Of a stretch of 11,365 nucleotides of DNA, positions 1 through 7,057 are shown in pieces. The translations under genes were made by a program, and so were the position numbers. Source of the stretch: JAVVEG01 sp041689205 (GTDB taxonomy: Bacteria > Pseudomonadota > Gammaproteobacteria > Pseudomonadales > Pseudohongiellaceae); the NCBI GenBank assembly GCA_041689205.1, contig JBDNGQ010000298.1, positions 1-11,365 of the forward strand, read 5' to 3'. Positions within the stretch are counted from its first letter, which is position 1; each line of letters begins with the position of its first letter. The notes beneath the pieces were generated by a model. It had not been told where the DNA came from. It saw only the letters and a program-made list of their open reading frames with translations, and did not search any database.

Positions 1-85
1 AACCGTAAGCATCTGTGCCGCCGCCGTGGGCTAGTAGTTCCGAAGGAGCGAGCAACAAAGCTATCGAAAATACCCATATTTTCAT
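1..85 (-). CDS. YHYH-type secreted protein, N-terminal fragment (cut by window edge)
   Basis: Read on the minus strand, an ATG at 85-83 opens 28 codons beginning MKIWVFSIALLL and ending AHGGGTDAYG at the window edge. The first 19 or so residues are a signal peptide: one Lys, a hydrophobic core, and a cleavage-like ELLA before His. The HGGGTD-x-x-G motif is the usual N-terminus of small secreted YHYH/HGGGTDxxGCH proteins, where the next residue is normally Cys. The first base of the cut codon is T, which agrees with Cys. An AAGGG ribosome binding site (complement of about 93-97) precedes the start at good spacing. Function is unknown; in such proteins the His/Cys-rich motif suggests metal binding. 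Most of the gene lies outside the window. Confidence 0.6.
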   Translation of the reverse strand, partial: MKIWVFSIALLLAPSELLAHGGGTDAYG

Positions 86-206
86 TCTGGTGCCCTTTCA
101 CTTTTATACCATTACTCTGAACACTAGGGTTTTCGTGTGAACAATGCAAGTTAAACTGGCGCGTCTAGCAGCAGGGAGATGTGCACACGGATATTTTGAC
201 CGGTAA

Positions 207-377
207 TTATTTTTCTGCATCAGCCAGCAGCTCCTTGCGGATTATCTTTACTGTTTCCGGTGCAGCTATGCCTATGGATGCTCTTCCCTGTTGGAGGTTG
301 AAGAGGACTATCTCTACTGTGCCATCTGAGGTTTCCAGAATGATCCTTTGACCTTCTTTACGTTCAAGTACCAGCAT
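207..377 (-). CDS. csrA: CsrA/RsmA-family post-transcriptional regulator (56 aa)
   Basis: A 56-residue minus-strand protein starts MLVLERKEGQ and contains IGIAAPETVKIIRKEL. This matches the CsrA family layout: N-terminal M-L-x-L-x-R-x-x-G-(E/Q), then the G-(I/V)-x-A-P-x-x-V-x-x-x-R-x-E/K-(L/I) segment. Leu4 and Arg47 sit where E. coli CsrA has Leu4 and Arg44, both in the RNA-contacting surface. CsrA dimers bind GGA motifs in mRNA leaders and alter translation or stability. The stretch between the motifs (ETSDGTVEIVLFNLQQ) is divergent, so this may be an accessory paralogue rather than the housekeeping copy. The start has an AAGGAA ribosome binding site (complement of 383-388) whose AAGGA resembles a CsrA target, so autoregulation is possible. 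It lies upstream of the YHYH gene on the same strand, with a gap of about 120 bases. Confidence 0.75.
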   Translation of the reverse strand: MLVLERKEGQRIILETSDGTVEIVLFNLQQGRASIGIAAPETVKIIRKELLADAEK

Positions 378-428
378 TATCGTTCCTTGATAAGTTTGGT
401 GAGTGTATAAAGCTTAGGCTAGGTTTGC

Positions 429-443
429 GGAGTGCGCCACTCC
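429..443. repeat. Perfect inverted repeat GGAGTG-CGC-CACTCC upstream of csrA-like gene
   Basis: A 6-bp perfect stem with a 3-base loop lies about 52 bases upstream of the csrA-like start. It could be an operator or a hairpin in the csrA-like 5' leader. It has no T-run, so it is not a typical terminator in either direction. Its role is unknown. Confidence 0.4.
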
Positions 444-476
444 ATTACAGACCGATTTCTGAGCAACTGATTTACA

Positions 477-495
477 TGCGACGCAGAATGTCGCA
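477..495. repeat. Perfect inverted repeat TGCGAC-N7-GTCGCA
   Basis: A 6-bp perfect stem with a 7-base spacer lies in the divergent intergenic region, about 34 bases from the GGAGTG inverted repeat. The spacing would suit a regulator-binding site. No T-run follows, so a terminator is unlikely. Confidence 0.35.
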
Positions 496-691
496 GAACT
501 CTGGTAAGTAGTGAAAGGCCGTGTCAGTTGCCGGAAGAGGCCCGTGCTGCAAAGACAAATAAAATGCTGTTCAAAAACCTTAGGAGGTGATAAAAGAGCG
601 TTGATTGGAGAGCCACCGGCAAAGGGTGACCTGCAATTTCGTCCAGAATTAGTTGACCACTACATACTAACTAAGAGAAGTTTTCAGCACG

Positions 692-997
692 ATGAAGGTA
701 GTGGCTTTGCAAATTATCAGGTTCTACAGGATGTTCTTGTCTCCGGTCAAGGGTTACAAATGCGCATACGCGCAGAACGGTCTGGGGGTTTCTTGTTCGG
801 ATTTCGGTTTGATCGTTTATTCGAGATATGATTTTATTAAGTCTACGAATTTGCTTTCACGGAGATTCCAGAAATGTGCGAGATCTGCAGGTGCAAATAC
901 TCCACTCGTATGCTCAAAGTTTGGAGCGGGTTTTTGTTGTGGCGCTCTAGCGTTGAGAAGCAATACAACACAGGAGAAGAGAAATGAGTACCGATAA
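692..997 (+). CDS. Divergent YidD-like membrane protein insertion efficiency factor (101 aa)
   Basis: The protein starts MKVVALQIIRFYRMFLSPVK and continues with GYKCAYAQ, SCSDFG and a later QKCARSAG. The IRFY-x-x-FLSP segment, the Cys in GYKCA and the SCS motif match the short YidD family (Haemolytic domain, DUF37), whose classic form reads LIxxYQxxxSPxxGxxCRFxPSCSxYA. Known YidD helps insert inner-membrane proteins through YidC. Here the sequence between Lys-Cys and Ser-Cys-Ser is longer (AYAQNGLGV), as in a divergent subgroup, so it may not do the housekeeping job. It is not next to rpmH, rnpA or yidC, which is the usual setting. The AGAGAAG at 674-680 is a plausible ribosome binding site. 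An in-frame stop at 668-670 rules out an upstream start. The last 14 bases overlap the next gene. Confidence 0.6.
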   Translation: MKVVALQIIRFYRMFLSPVKGYKCAYAQNGLGVSCSDFGLIVYSRYDFIKSTNLLSRRFQKCARSAGANTPLVCSKFGAGFCCGALALRSNTTQEKRNEYR

Positions 998-1175
998 ATA
1001 CACAAAGAGTGTCCTGACGGTTATTGCTGTCAGTCTTGTGTGGATCTGCGTGCGCGATATTGCTTTTATTGAATCTTCATTTGCTCAGAGCCGAGGAACT
1101 GTTTTAGATGTAAGAATTGTTGGGGTGTCGGGAAGCACCACGTTTTGGCCTTCTATCCCAGTCCAAATCAAATAG
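984..1175 (+). CDS. Small membrane-anchored or exported protein, conserved-hypothetical type (63 aa)
   Basis: An ATG at 984 follows a good ribosome binding site (AGGAG at 972-976) and overlaps the 3' end of the yidD-like gene by 14 bases, so translation is probably coupled. After the polar start MSTDKYTKS comes a hydrophobic segment (about residues 10-24), then a possible cleavage site near SSFAQS (residues 31-36). A short C-terminal part follows with LDVRIVGVSG and IPVQIK. The layout, a membrane anchor plus a V-D-V-R-I-V and P-I-P-V pattern, is like small uncharacterised gammaproteobacterial proteins, but I do not know a function. The IS3 transposase remnant begins almost directly after the stop, so the C-terminus could have been altered by that event. 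Confidence 0.5.
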   Translation: MSTDKYTKSVLTVIAVSLVWICVRDIAFIESSFAQSRGTVLDVRIVGVSGSTTFWPSIPVQIK

Positions 1176-1176
1176 A

Positions 1177-1293
1177 GACAGAGAGCCTCAGGAAGTGGAT
1201 GAACGGCCTGCGCAACGCCGCCACAAGCCGCGCGCACTCATGGCTAGCGCACCCAATCAACTGTTCAGCTGGGATACCACTTATCTGCCGCCG
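1177..1293 (+). pseudogene. IS3-family transposase (OrfB) remnant
   Basis: In the frame 1204-1290 the translation contains RPAQRRHKPRAL, ASAPNQLF and SWDTTYLP. This matches the conserved region of IS3-family OrfB transposases around the first catalytic Asp (typically RHxPxALxAxAPNQxWSWDITYLP). The Asp codon is at 1273-1275. The similarity stops after the Pro codons near 1293 and the frame ends at 1318-1320. The rest of the DDE domain, OrfA and both terminal inverted repeats are missing, so this is a decayed internal fragment. It lies between the small-protein gene and the cas genes and marks a probable insertion or deletion scar. The left limit is approximate, since similarity fades upstream of 1204. 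Confidence 0.7.
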
Positions 1294-1335
1294 GCGAAAG
1301 AAAAAACGTATCAAAAATAAGAAGGTAGATCACAC

Positions 1336-1452
1336 ATGATGACCTCTTTTCCTACCGTGCGGTGGTTGCCAGATATCGTTGGCTACATAGACATATACCC
1401 AAAAGTCAAAGAGTACATAAACAAAACGCGAGCGGCTCCATGGAAGCACTAA
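1336..1452 (+). CDS. Possible 38-aa ORF overlapping the start of cas1
   Basis: An ATG-ATG at 1336-1341 opens a 38-codon frame reading MMTSFPTVRWLPDIVGYIDI and ending RAAPWKH, with the stop at 1450-1452. AAGGT at 1322-1326 is a possible, somewhat distant ribosome binding site. The frame ends 10 bases inside cas1. It resembles no family I know. It could be a genuine small leader ORF that delivers ribosomes to cas1, a tail of a gene destroyed by the nearby IS3 event, or chance. The only support for it being real is the ribosome binding site and the overlap with a cas1 start that lacks a good site of its own. Confidence 0.25.
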   Translation: MMTSFPTVRWLPDIVGYIDIYPKVKEYINKTRAAPWKH

Positions 1453-2399
1453 CCGATCTCAAAGCTATTCTGCACTCCAAGCGAGCGAACATCTATTACT
1501 TGGAAAAGTGCCGCGTCATGCAGAAAGATGGTCGCGTGCTCTATCTCACCGAAGCAAAGGACGAAAATCAGTATTGGAACATTCCCATCGCCAATACCAC
1601 TTGCCTGCTTTTAGGGACAGGTACTTCCGTAACGCAGGCAGCAATGCGAATGCTCGCATCAGCGGGTGTGATTGTCGGTTTCTGTGGAGGTGGTGGAACC
1701 CCGCTATTGATGGCAACGGAAGTGGAATGGCTGACACCACAAAGTGAATACCGCCCCACTGAATATCTGCAAGGCTGGATGCGGTTTTGGTTTGATAACG
1801 ATAAACGTTTGCAGGCGGCCAAACATTTTCAACACGCTCGCATAACGTTTCTGCGGCAAGTATGGGGTAAAGACCGAGATCTAAAGGCTGATGGGTTTGA
1901 TTCCAAAGACACGGAAATAAGCACAGCTTTGGAAAAATGCGATCTCAAAATCAAGCAAGCCAGAAGCGTCACCGAACTGTTGCAGTCGGAAGCGCAACTG
2001 ACCAAGCATCTTTACAAAATCGCAGCAACCCGGACCAAGCATGGCGATTTTGTTCGGACAAGGGAGTCGGACGACACAGCCAATACTTTCCTGAACCACG
2101 GTAATTACCTCGCGTATGGCCTGGCCGCGACTACTCTGTGGGTACTGGGAATTCCGCATGGATTCGCTGTTATGCACGGGAAAACCCGTCGCGGCGCTTT
2201 GATATTTGACATAGCGGACTTGATCAAAGACGCACTGATACTCCCATGGGCATTTATATGTGCGAAGGAAGGCGCTACGGAGCAGGAGTTTCGTCAGCAG
2301 TGTTTGCAGGTGTTCATTGATCACAAAGCTCTCGAATTCATGTTTGAGCAGGTGCAGGAAGTCGCGCTAAAGAGCGACTGGGAGCAAGCGCAGCCATGA
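1440..2399 (+). CDS. cas1: CRISPR-associated endonuclease Cas1, subtype I-F (319 aa)
   Basis: Cas1 is the integrase that inserts new spacers at the leader end of the array; in I-F it works in a complex with Cas2-3. The ATG at 1440 was chosen because the protein then begins MEALTDLKAILHSKRANIYY, which lines up with the N-terminus of Pseudomonas aeruginosa Cas1, and the length fits the I-F family (about 320-327). A GTG at 1362 would add 26 residues that do not resemble Cas1. Family motifs WNIPIANT (46-53), GFCGGGGTPL (80-89) and SEYRPTEYLQ (102-111) are present. The metal-binding residues are intact: Glu184 in SEAQLTK, His246 in MHGKTRRG, Asp257 and Asp260 in FDIADLIKD. No strong ribosome binding site precedes 1440. 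The stop overlaps the cas2-3 start by 4 bases. Confidence 0.95.
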   Translation: MEALTDLKAILHSKRANIYYLEKCRVMQKDGRVLYLTEAKDENQYWNIPIANTTCLLLGTGTSVTQAAMRMLASAGVIVGFCGGGGTPLLMATEVEWLTPQSEYRPTEYLQGWMRFWFDNDKRLQAAKHFQHARITFLRQVWGKDRDLKADGFDSKDTEISTALEKCDLKIKQARSVTELLQSEAQLTKHLYKIAATRTKHGDFVRTRESDDTANTFLNHGNYLAYGLAATTLWVLGIPHGFAVMHGKTRRGALIFDIADLIKDALILPWAFICAKEGATEQEFRQQCLQVFIDHKALEFMFEQVQEVALKSDWEQAQP

Positions 2400-5300
2400 T
2401 GGTGACCTTTGTGTCCCAATGTGAGAAAAAGGCTTTGACGCGGACAAGACGTGTGCTGGACGCCTTTGCTGACAGAATTGGGGATTGCAGTTGGCAGACT
2501 GTCATCACGGATGAAGGATTGCAGGCAGTCAGAAAATTGTTACGCAAGACCGCCAGCAAAAATACTGCGGTGAGTTGCCACTGGATTCGTTCGCGGGCGC
2601 GTAGTGAGTTGGTCTGGGTTGTCGGCAACAAACAAAAGTTTAACGCCCAAGGTATTGTGCCGGTAAATAGCACATCAACAATTAACAGCTATCGGGATGA
2701 CCAAGCCGATTGGCACTACCTACCGTTGATTCAATCCCTCACGTCACTTGCAGCGTTATTGCATGATTGGGGTAAGGCCAGCGCCCGTTTTCAGGAAAAA
2801 CTGAATGTTAGCTATAAAGGCATGTCAGGCGATGCGTTACGCCACGAATGGGTATCCTGCCTCTTACTAAAGATATTGATCGCCCAGACCGATTCGAACT
2901 CCGATAAAGGCTGGCTAAACCTTTTGGCCAATGGTGATATTAATGAAGCCTTGCTGATCGGAAGTGACTTGACCAGCGTCAAGCCCCTCACAGACCTTCC
3001 CCCCATTGCACAACTGGTCGCATGGTTGATACTCACCCATCATAGATTGCCTTTACCTGGCGGCCCCAAAAAGGATCTTCTGAACAAGTGGGGGCATGAC
3101 GCTAAATCTATGGAAAGAGCGCTGACTTTCATTGATAAAAACTGGGGGTATCAGAACGACAGCGCGATAGCCACGCTACAAAACTGCAAGCGCTTTCCAA
3201 ACGGATTGATGACAAGCTCCAAAGCCTGGCTTAAGCCGCTCAAGCGTTGGGCTGGTAAACTACTTGATCAGCAGCACCTTTTCGAAAAAGCCATCAGCGA
3301 AGGTAGCCAGCGCTTGCTACTTCATCACGCCAGACTCTGCCTGATGCTGGGCGATCATTACTACTCGTCGCTAACGTTGGAAGCTTCAGGTTCATGGCAG
3401 CATTCAACAACGCTTATTGCCAACACACAAAAAGACGGTTCACCGAAACAGGCGCTGGATCAACACCTCGTTGGCGTCTATCAGCAAGCCAAATGCAATG
3501 CGCAAAAATTGCCGCAACTGGAACGGGCACTCCCGACAACTGATAACATCGCCGCCCTAAAGAAAAAAAGCCCCATCGAGTTTGCTTGGCAGGATAAAGC
3601 CGCCAGCAAGGTTCGTGATTGGACCGCTGAACATAGAGATAAAAAATACGGCTTTTTCGCTGTAAACATGGCCAGTACAGGCTGTGGAAAAACTTTTGCC
3701 AACGCCAAAGTAATGCTGGCACTGTCAGAAAACAACGACAGTCTGCGTTATATTCTTGCTCTGGGCCTCCGAACGCTGACACTGCAAACCGGAGATGAAT
3801 ACCGGGATCGAATTTTCCGGAATGGCGATGGCTGTGATCTCGCAGTATTGATTGGCTCCAAAGCTATTGCCGATCTTCACAATCAGGATCGTGAAATTAG
3901 AAAGGGGGAGGTGCACGAGGCGGAAAGTGGCTCAGAATCTGCAGAATCCCTGCTAGGGCCTGAGGAAGATGTGATCTACGACGTAGAGATTCCAGGGGAT
4001 GGGATGGCGACCCTTTTTCCAGACGAGAAAGCGCGTAAACTTCTGTACGCCCCCGTTCTTGCTTGCACCATTGACCACATCATGGCTGCGACCGAAACCA
4101 CCCGAGGCGGTCGATATATTCTACCAAGCCTGCGTTTGATGTCGTCCGATCTGGTTATCGACGAAGTAGATGACTTCACTGATGCCGACTCGATTGCCAT
4201 CGGTCGACTAATACACCTAGCGGGGATGCTAGGTCGAAAAGTGATGATTTCTTCTGCAACAATTCCGCCAGCGCTCGCAGAAGGCTACTTTAACTGCTAT
4301 CGGGAAGGTTGGAATATTTTTGCCAAAACACGCAATGCCAGTTCAGCGATCGGCTGTGCATGGATAGACGAATTCAATACAACCATCACTGATAATAGTG
4401 CCATCGGGACATTACAAGCCATCCAACACTACGTGGATTCTCATCAAAGTTTCGTTAGCAAGCGGATTGAAAATCTGGATAAGCAGCCTGCAAAACGCAA
4501 AGCGAATATTATCAATTGTCAAACGGCCTTGGACACATCTACGGGTGATACGACTAAACAACAGTGCTACTTCGAAATCATCACGAAGTCAGCGCTCGCT
4601 ATGCATCAAGTACATTGTCAGGCGGATAGAAAGACTGGACTAATGGTTTCTTTTGGCGTCATTCGCACAGCCAATATTTCACCCTGCGTTGCGTTGACAC
4701 AGTACTTGCTCGACTATCAATGTGACAGCGATACAGCACTGCGAGTTATGCCGTATCACAGCCAACAGGTACTACTGCTGCGACATGAACAGGAAAAACA
4801 TCTGGACGCTGTACTGAAACGCAAGGAAGAACCCGGAGATGAGCCACTGGCATTCAGGAATCCCGTTATTCGCCAACATCTGGATATGCTGGCATCAACA
4901 GCACAACCGCCCACCCAAGTACTTTTTGTGCTGGTGGCAACCCCTGTCGAGGAGGTTGGTCGTGACCACGACTTTGATTGGGCAATTGTAGAGCCGTCCT
5001 CCTATCGCTCGATTATCCAGTTGGCAGGCAGGGTCAGACGACACCGTTCAGACGCAGTGCCGATCAGCGCTCCCAACATTGGTTTATTGCAGTACAACTG
5101 GCTTACCATTAAGAATGGTGATGACAAATGTAAACCTCGCTTCACGCACCCTGGGTACGAATCAACGGATGGGAAATCGAAAGAAGGAAAACCGCTTTGC
5201 TTCAATAGCCATGATCTACGACGGTTGCTCAATGAAAAAGCATTGGCTGATCGACTCGATGCCAAGCCAAGGATATCCGTTTCTGAAGATACTCCTCCTT

Positions 5301-5788
5301 TTTCAAAGTTGGAGCACGCAGCAATCGCAAGCATTCTCACAAACTACGAGGCAGTCGGGCCGGAGAGCTTGCAAGGCTATCTCACACAGTATTGGTACCT
5401 GAGCGCGCTGCCACAAGCCCTCAACCGATTCCGCCAGAGCGAACCATCAATAGCGCTATACAGGTACCCCGGCGACAAGCTATGTTTCTATCAGCGAGAT
5501 GAGAGAGGTTATCTCATTCGCAGCGACAACTACCAAGAACTAATAAACATGGCAGAAGTACATAATATCGAGTCGTACTCATTAACTTCAAATCAACAGG
5601 CCAAACTCTGGTTGCTCCGAGACTACCACCAACTTCTATCCTCCCAGGCGCAAGCACAGGAATACTCTCTCGAAAAAGCGGCGTTACTGTATGGCGAAAT
5701 CATGCTTCGGAAACCCAAAGACAATGATTTCAATATTCGCCATCTATACAACGATCAATTAGGACTATTCAAAGCGGATAGGAGGTAG
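2396..5788 (+). CDS. cas3: Cas2-3 fusion: Cas2 domain, HD nuclease and SF2 helicase, subtype I-F (1130 aa)
   Basis: This fusion is the hallmark of subtype I-F. It supports spacer integration together with Cas1 and, when recruited by the target-bound Csy complex, unwinds and degrades DNA. The Cas2 domain spans about 1-92 (VSQCEKKALTRTRR, SCHWIRSR). The HD nuclease domain follows, with His123-Asp124 in LLHDWGKAS, His150 in RHEW and His215-His216 in THHRLP. The helicase has Walker A ASTGCGKT (426-433), DEVDD (589-593), SAT (620-622) and the motif VI region QLAGRVRRHR (875-884). A linker and C-terminal domain complete the protein. The P. aeruginosa homologue is about 1076 residues, so this one is slightly longer, with an acidic insertion around 503-536. 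It starts with ATG inside the cas1 stop region (ATGA), and its last codons contain the csy1 ribosome binding site. Confidence 0.96.
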   Translation: MMVTFVSQCEKKALTRTRRVLDAFADRIGDCSWQTVITDEGLQAVRKLLRKTASKNTAVSCHWIRSRARSELVWVVGNKQKFNAQGIVPVNSTSTINSYRDDQADWHYLPLIQSLTSLAALLHDWGKASARFQEKLNVSYKGMSGDALRHEWVSCLLLKILIAQTDSNSDKGWLNLLANGDINEALLIGSDLTSVKPLTDLPPIAQLVAWLILTHHRLPLPGGPKKDLLNKWGHDAKSMERALTFIDKNWGYQNDSAIATLQNCKRFPNGLMTSSKAWLKPLKRWAGKLLDQQHLFEKAISEGSQRLLLHHARLCLMLGDHYYSSLTLEASGSWQHSTTLIANTQKDGSPKQALDQHLVGVYQQAKCNAQKLPQLERALPTTDNIAALKKKSPIEFAWQDKAASKVRDWTAEHRDKKYGFFAVNMASTGCGKTFANAKVMLALSENNDSLRYILALGLRTLTLQTGDEYRDRIFRNGDGCDLAVLIGSKAIADLHNQDREIRKGEVHEAESGSESAESLLGPEEDVIYDVEIPGDGMATLFPDEKARKLLYAPVLACTIDHIMAATETTRGGRYILPSLRLMSSDLVIDEVDDFTDADSIAIGRLIHLAGMLGRKVMISSATIPPALAEGYFNCYREGWNIFAKTRNASSAIGCAWIDEFNTTITDNSAIGTLQAIQHYVDSHQSFVSKRIENLDKQPAKRKANIINCQTALDTSTGDTTKQQCYFEIITKSALAMHQVHCQADRKTGLMVSFGVIRTANISPCVALTQYLLDYQCDSDTALRVMPYHSQQVLLLRHEQEKHLDAVLKRKEEPGDEPLAFRNPVIRQHLDMLASTAQPPTQVLFVLVATPVEEVGRDHDFDWAIVEPSSYRSIIQLAGRVRRHRSDAVPISAPNIGLLQYNWLTIKNGDDKCKPRFTHPGYESTDGKSKEGKPLCFNSHDLRRLLNEKALADRLDAKPRISVSEDTPPFSKLEHAAIASILTNYEAVGPESLQGYLTQYWYLSALPQALNRFRQSEPSIALYRYPGDKLCFYQRDERGYLIRSDNYQELINMAEVHNIESYSLTSNQQAKLWLLRDYHQLLSSQAQAQEYSLEKAALLYGEIMLRKPKDNDFNIRHLYNDQLGLFKADRR

Positions 5789-5791
5789 ATC

Positions 5792-7057
5792 ATGCCAGAT
5801 TCAGTAATACAGGAATTCTTTCAAAAACGAAGAGAGGATTGGCTCAAGAAGGAAACCAGTGCTTCCATGAGTGAAGAAGACCTCAGCCAGCTTCAGGAGA
5901 ACTGTGCGAAGAAATTTTCTCTTGAAAACTGGCTTCCAGATGCCGCGAAACGTGCAGGGCAAATCAGCATTTCAACGCATCCTTGCACCTTCAGTCATCC
6001 GAGCGCCAGAAAAAACAAGAACGGCTATGTTACCTCGATTATTGCTACTGCAGATCGAATACCAGACGGGTATTTACGAACCGGCAACGTGAACGTTGAG
6101 CAGGACGCATTAGGTAATGCAGCCGCGCTGGATGTATATAAGTTTCTCATGCTGACAATGGCTGATGGCACTCCACTGCATCAGCATATAAAGAGTAACT
6201 CTCCTCTGGCCACGGAGGCACTTTCAATCAGAACAGAAAACTACGAAACCTTGAGAGATGGGTTTCTCGCGATGTTCGATGGCGGCGATGACAACACCAC
6301 CAGCTCTAAATTAAAACAGGTGTTTTACCCAGTCGATCAGAACTACCATCTTTTGTCGGTTCTCAGTAACTCCGGGCTTATCTATGAATTGCGTAAACGT
6401 GTAGATGATTTGCGCTTTTCAGATCATCAAAAACAACTCCGTGACAAGAAACGCAATAATGAATATAGCGAAATTGGTTTTTCGGAAATATACGAAATTA
6501 CTACCATTGGCTACGGCGGCACAAAGCCACAAAACGTCAGCGTTTTAAACAATCAGTTTGGTGGCAAGGCTCGTCTACTATTGTCATCCCCCCCTACTAT
6601 TGCAAAACGCTCCGTGCAATTTCCGCGTGATAATTTTTTCACAAATTCAATCCGATTCTATGACATTCATAAAATCCTTAAGAAGCTGCATAGAATTTTC
6701 CAGATCGGCTCAGACAGCGTAATTCCCAGAAAAAATCTGGAAACGGGCCGTGATGACCTGATTGAAGAAATTCGCGAAGAAGTCATTCTTAGGATGGTTG
6801 CAGTGCGCGCAGTTATGCCGGAGCAGTATCGGGAAGAGAGCACCAAACTTTCTCACCATCAGAAGATTTGGTTGTGCAACCACTTTGAAACAGAGAGAGC
6901 GCTTACTGATGATTGGCTTGATGATCTATGCGAAGAGATAACCCAATGGATTATGACCGCGTACAAAAAAACCATCAAACAGGCAATCACTTTAGGTCCA
7001 GCGGAAAGAGCTTACATACGCCAGATGGTCGAAACACACAAGGAGGCATTGCGATGA
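5792..7057 (+). CDS. csy1: Csy1 (Cas8f), large subunit of the I-F surveillance complex (421 aa)
   Basis: Csy1 pairs with Csy2 to form the tail of the Csy complex, holds the 5' handle of the crRNA and takes part in PAM recognition. Recognition rests on two family signatures: GNAAALDVYKFL (109-120) and YGGTKPQNVSVLNN (241-254). ENWLPDAAKRAGQ near 45-57 also matches the AWLADAARRVGQ region of the P. aeruginosa protein (434 residues). The start is fixed by GGAGG at 5781-5785, which lies within the last codons and stop of cas2-3, six bases before ATG 5792. The C-terminal half is more variable, as is usual for this subunit. The stop overlaps the csy2 start by 4 bases. Confidence 0.94.
   Translation: MPDSVIQEFFQKRREDWLKKETSASMSEEDLSQLQENCAKKFSLENWLPDAAKRAGQISISTHPCTFSHPSARKNKNGYVTSIIATADRIPDGYLRTGNVNVEQDALGNAAALDVYKFLMLTMADGTPLHQHIKSNSPLATEALSIRTENYETLRDGFLAMFDGGDDNTTSSKLKQVFYPVDQNYHLLSVLSNSGLIYELRKRVDDLRFSDHQKQLRDKKRNNEYSEIGFSEIYEITTIGYGGTKPQNVSVLNNQFGGKARLLLSSPPTIAKRSVQFPRDNFFTNSIRFYDIHKILKKLHRIFQIGSDSVIPRKNLETGRDDLIEEIREEVILRMVAVRAVMPEQYREESTKLSHHQKIWLCNHFETERALTDDWLDDLCEEITQWIMTAYKKTIKQAITLGPAERAYIRQMVETHKEALR

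Larger units (their letters stand above)
378..691. other. Intergenic region between divergent csrA-like and yidD-like genes
   Basis: No convincing gene is seen here. The stretch must hold the promoter of the csrA-like gene (leftward) and that of the yidD-like gene (rightward), but I see no clear -35/-10 pair. It contains a perfect 6-bp inverted repeat GGAGTG-CGC-CACTCC at 429-443, a second one TGCGAC-N7-GTCGCA at 477-495, and a near-perfect Shine-Dalgarno sequence at 580-591 with no start codon at normal spacing. A plus-strand reading frame crosses 511-831, but it overlaps the conserved yidD-like gene out of frame and resembles nothing I know. Confidence 0.5.

Noticed and set aside
511..831. 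106-codon plus-strand frame upstream of and overlapping the yidD-like gene
   Set aside because: No recognisable similarity, and its last 140 bases overlap the conserved yidD-like gene in another frame. I mention only the Shine-Dalgarno-like sequence within it.
817..1005. 62-codon minus-strand frame opposite the yidD-like gene
   Set aside because: It is antisense to two better supported plus-strand genes and has no recognisable features.
1362..1439. Upstream GTG start for cas1, adding 26 residues
   Set aside because: The added residues have no counterpart in I-F Cas1, whereas the protein from 1440 aligns from its first residues.
6928..7053. Upstream start for csy2, adding 42 residues
   Set aside because: This part only reads the end of csy1 in another frame. 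ATG 7054 has AGGAGG upstream and gives the family N-terminus.
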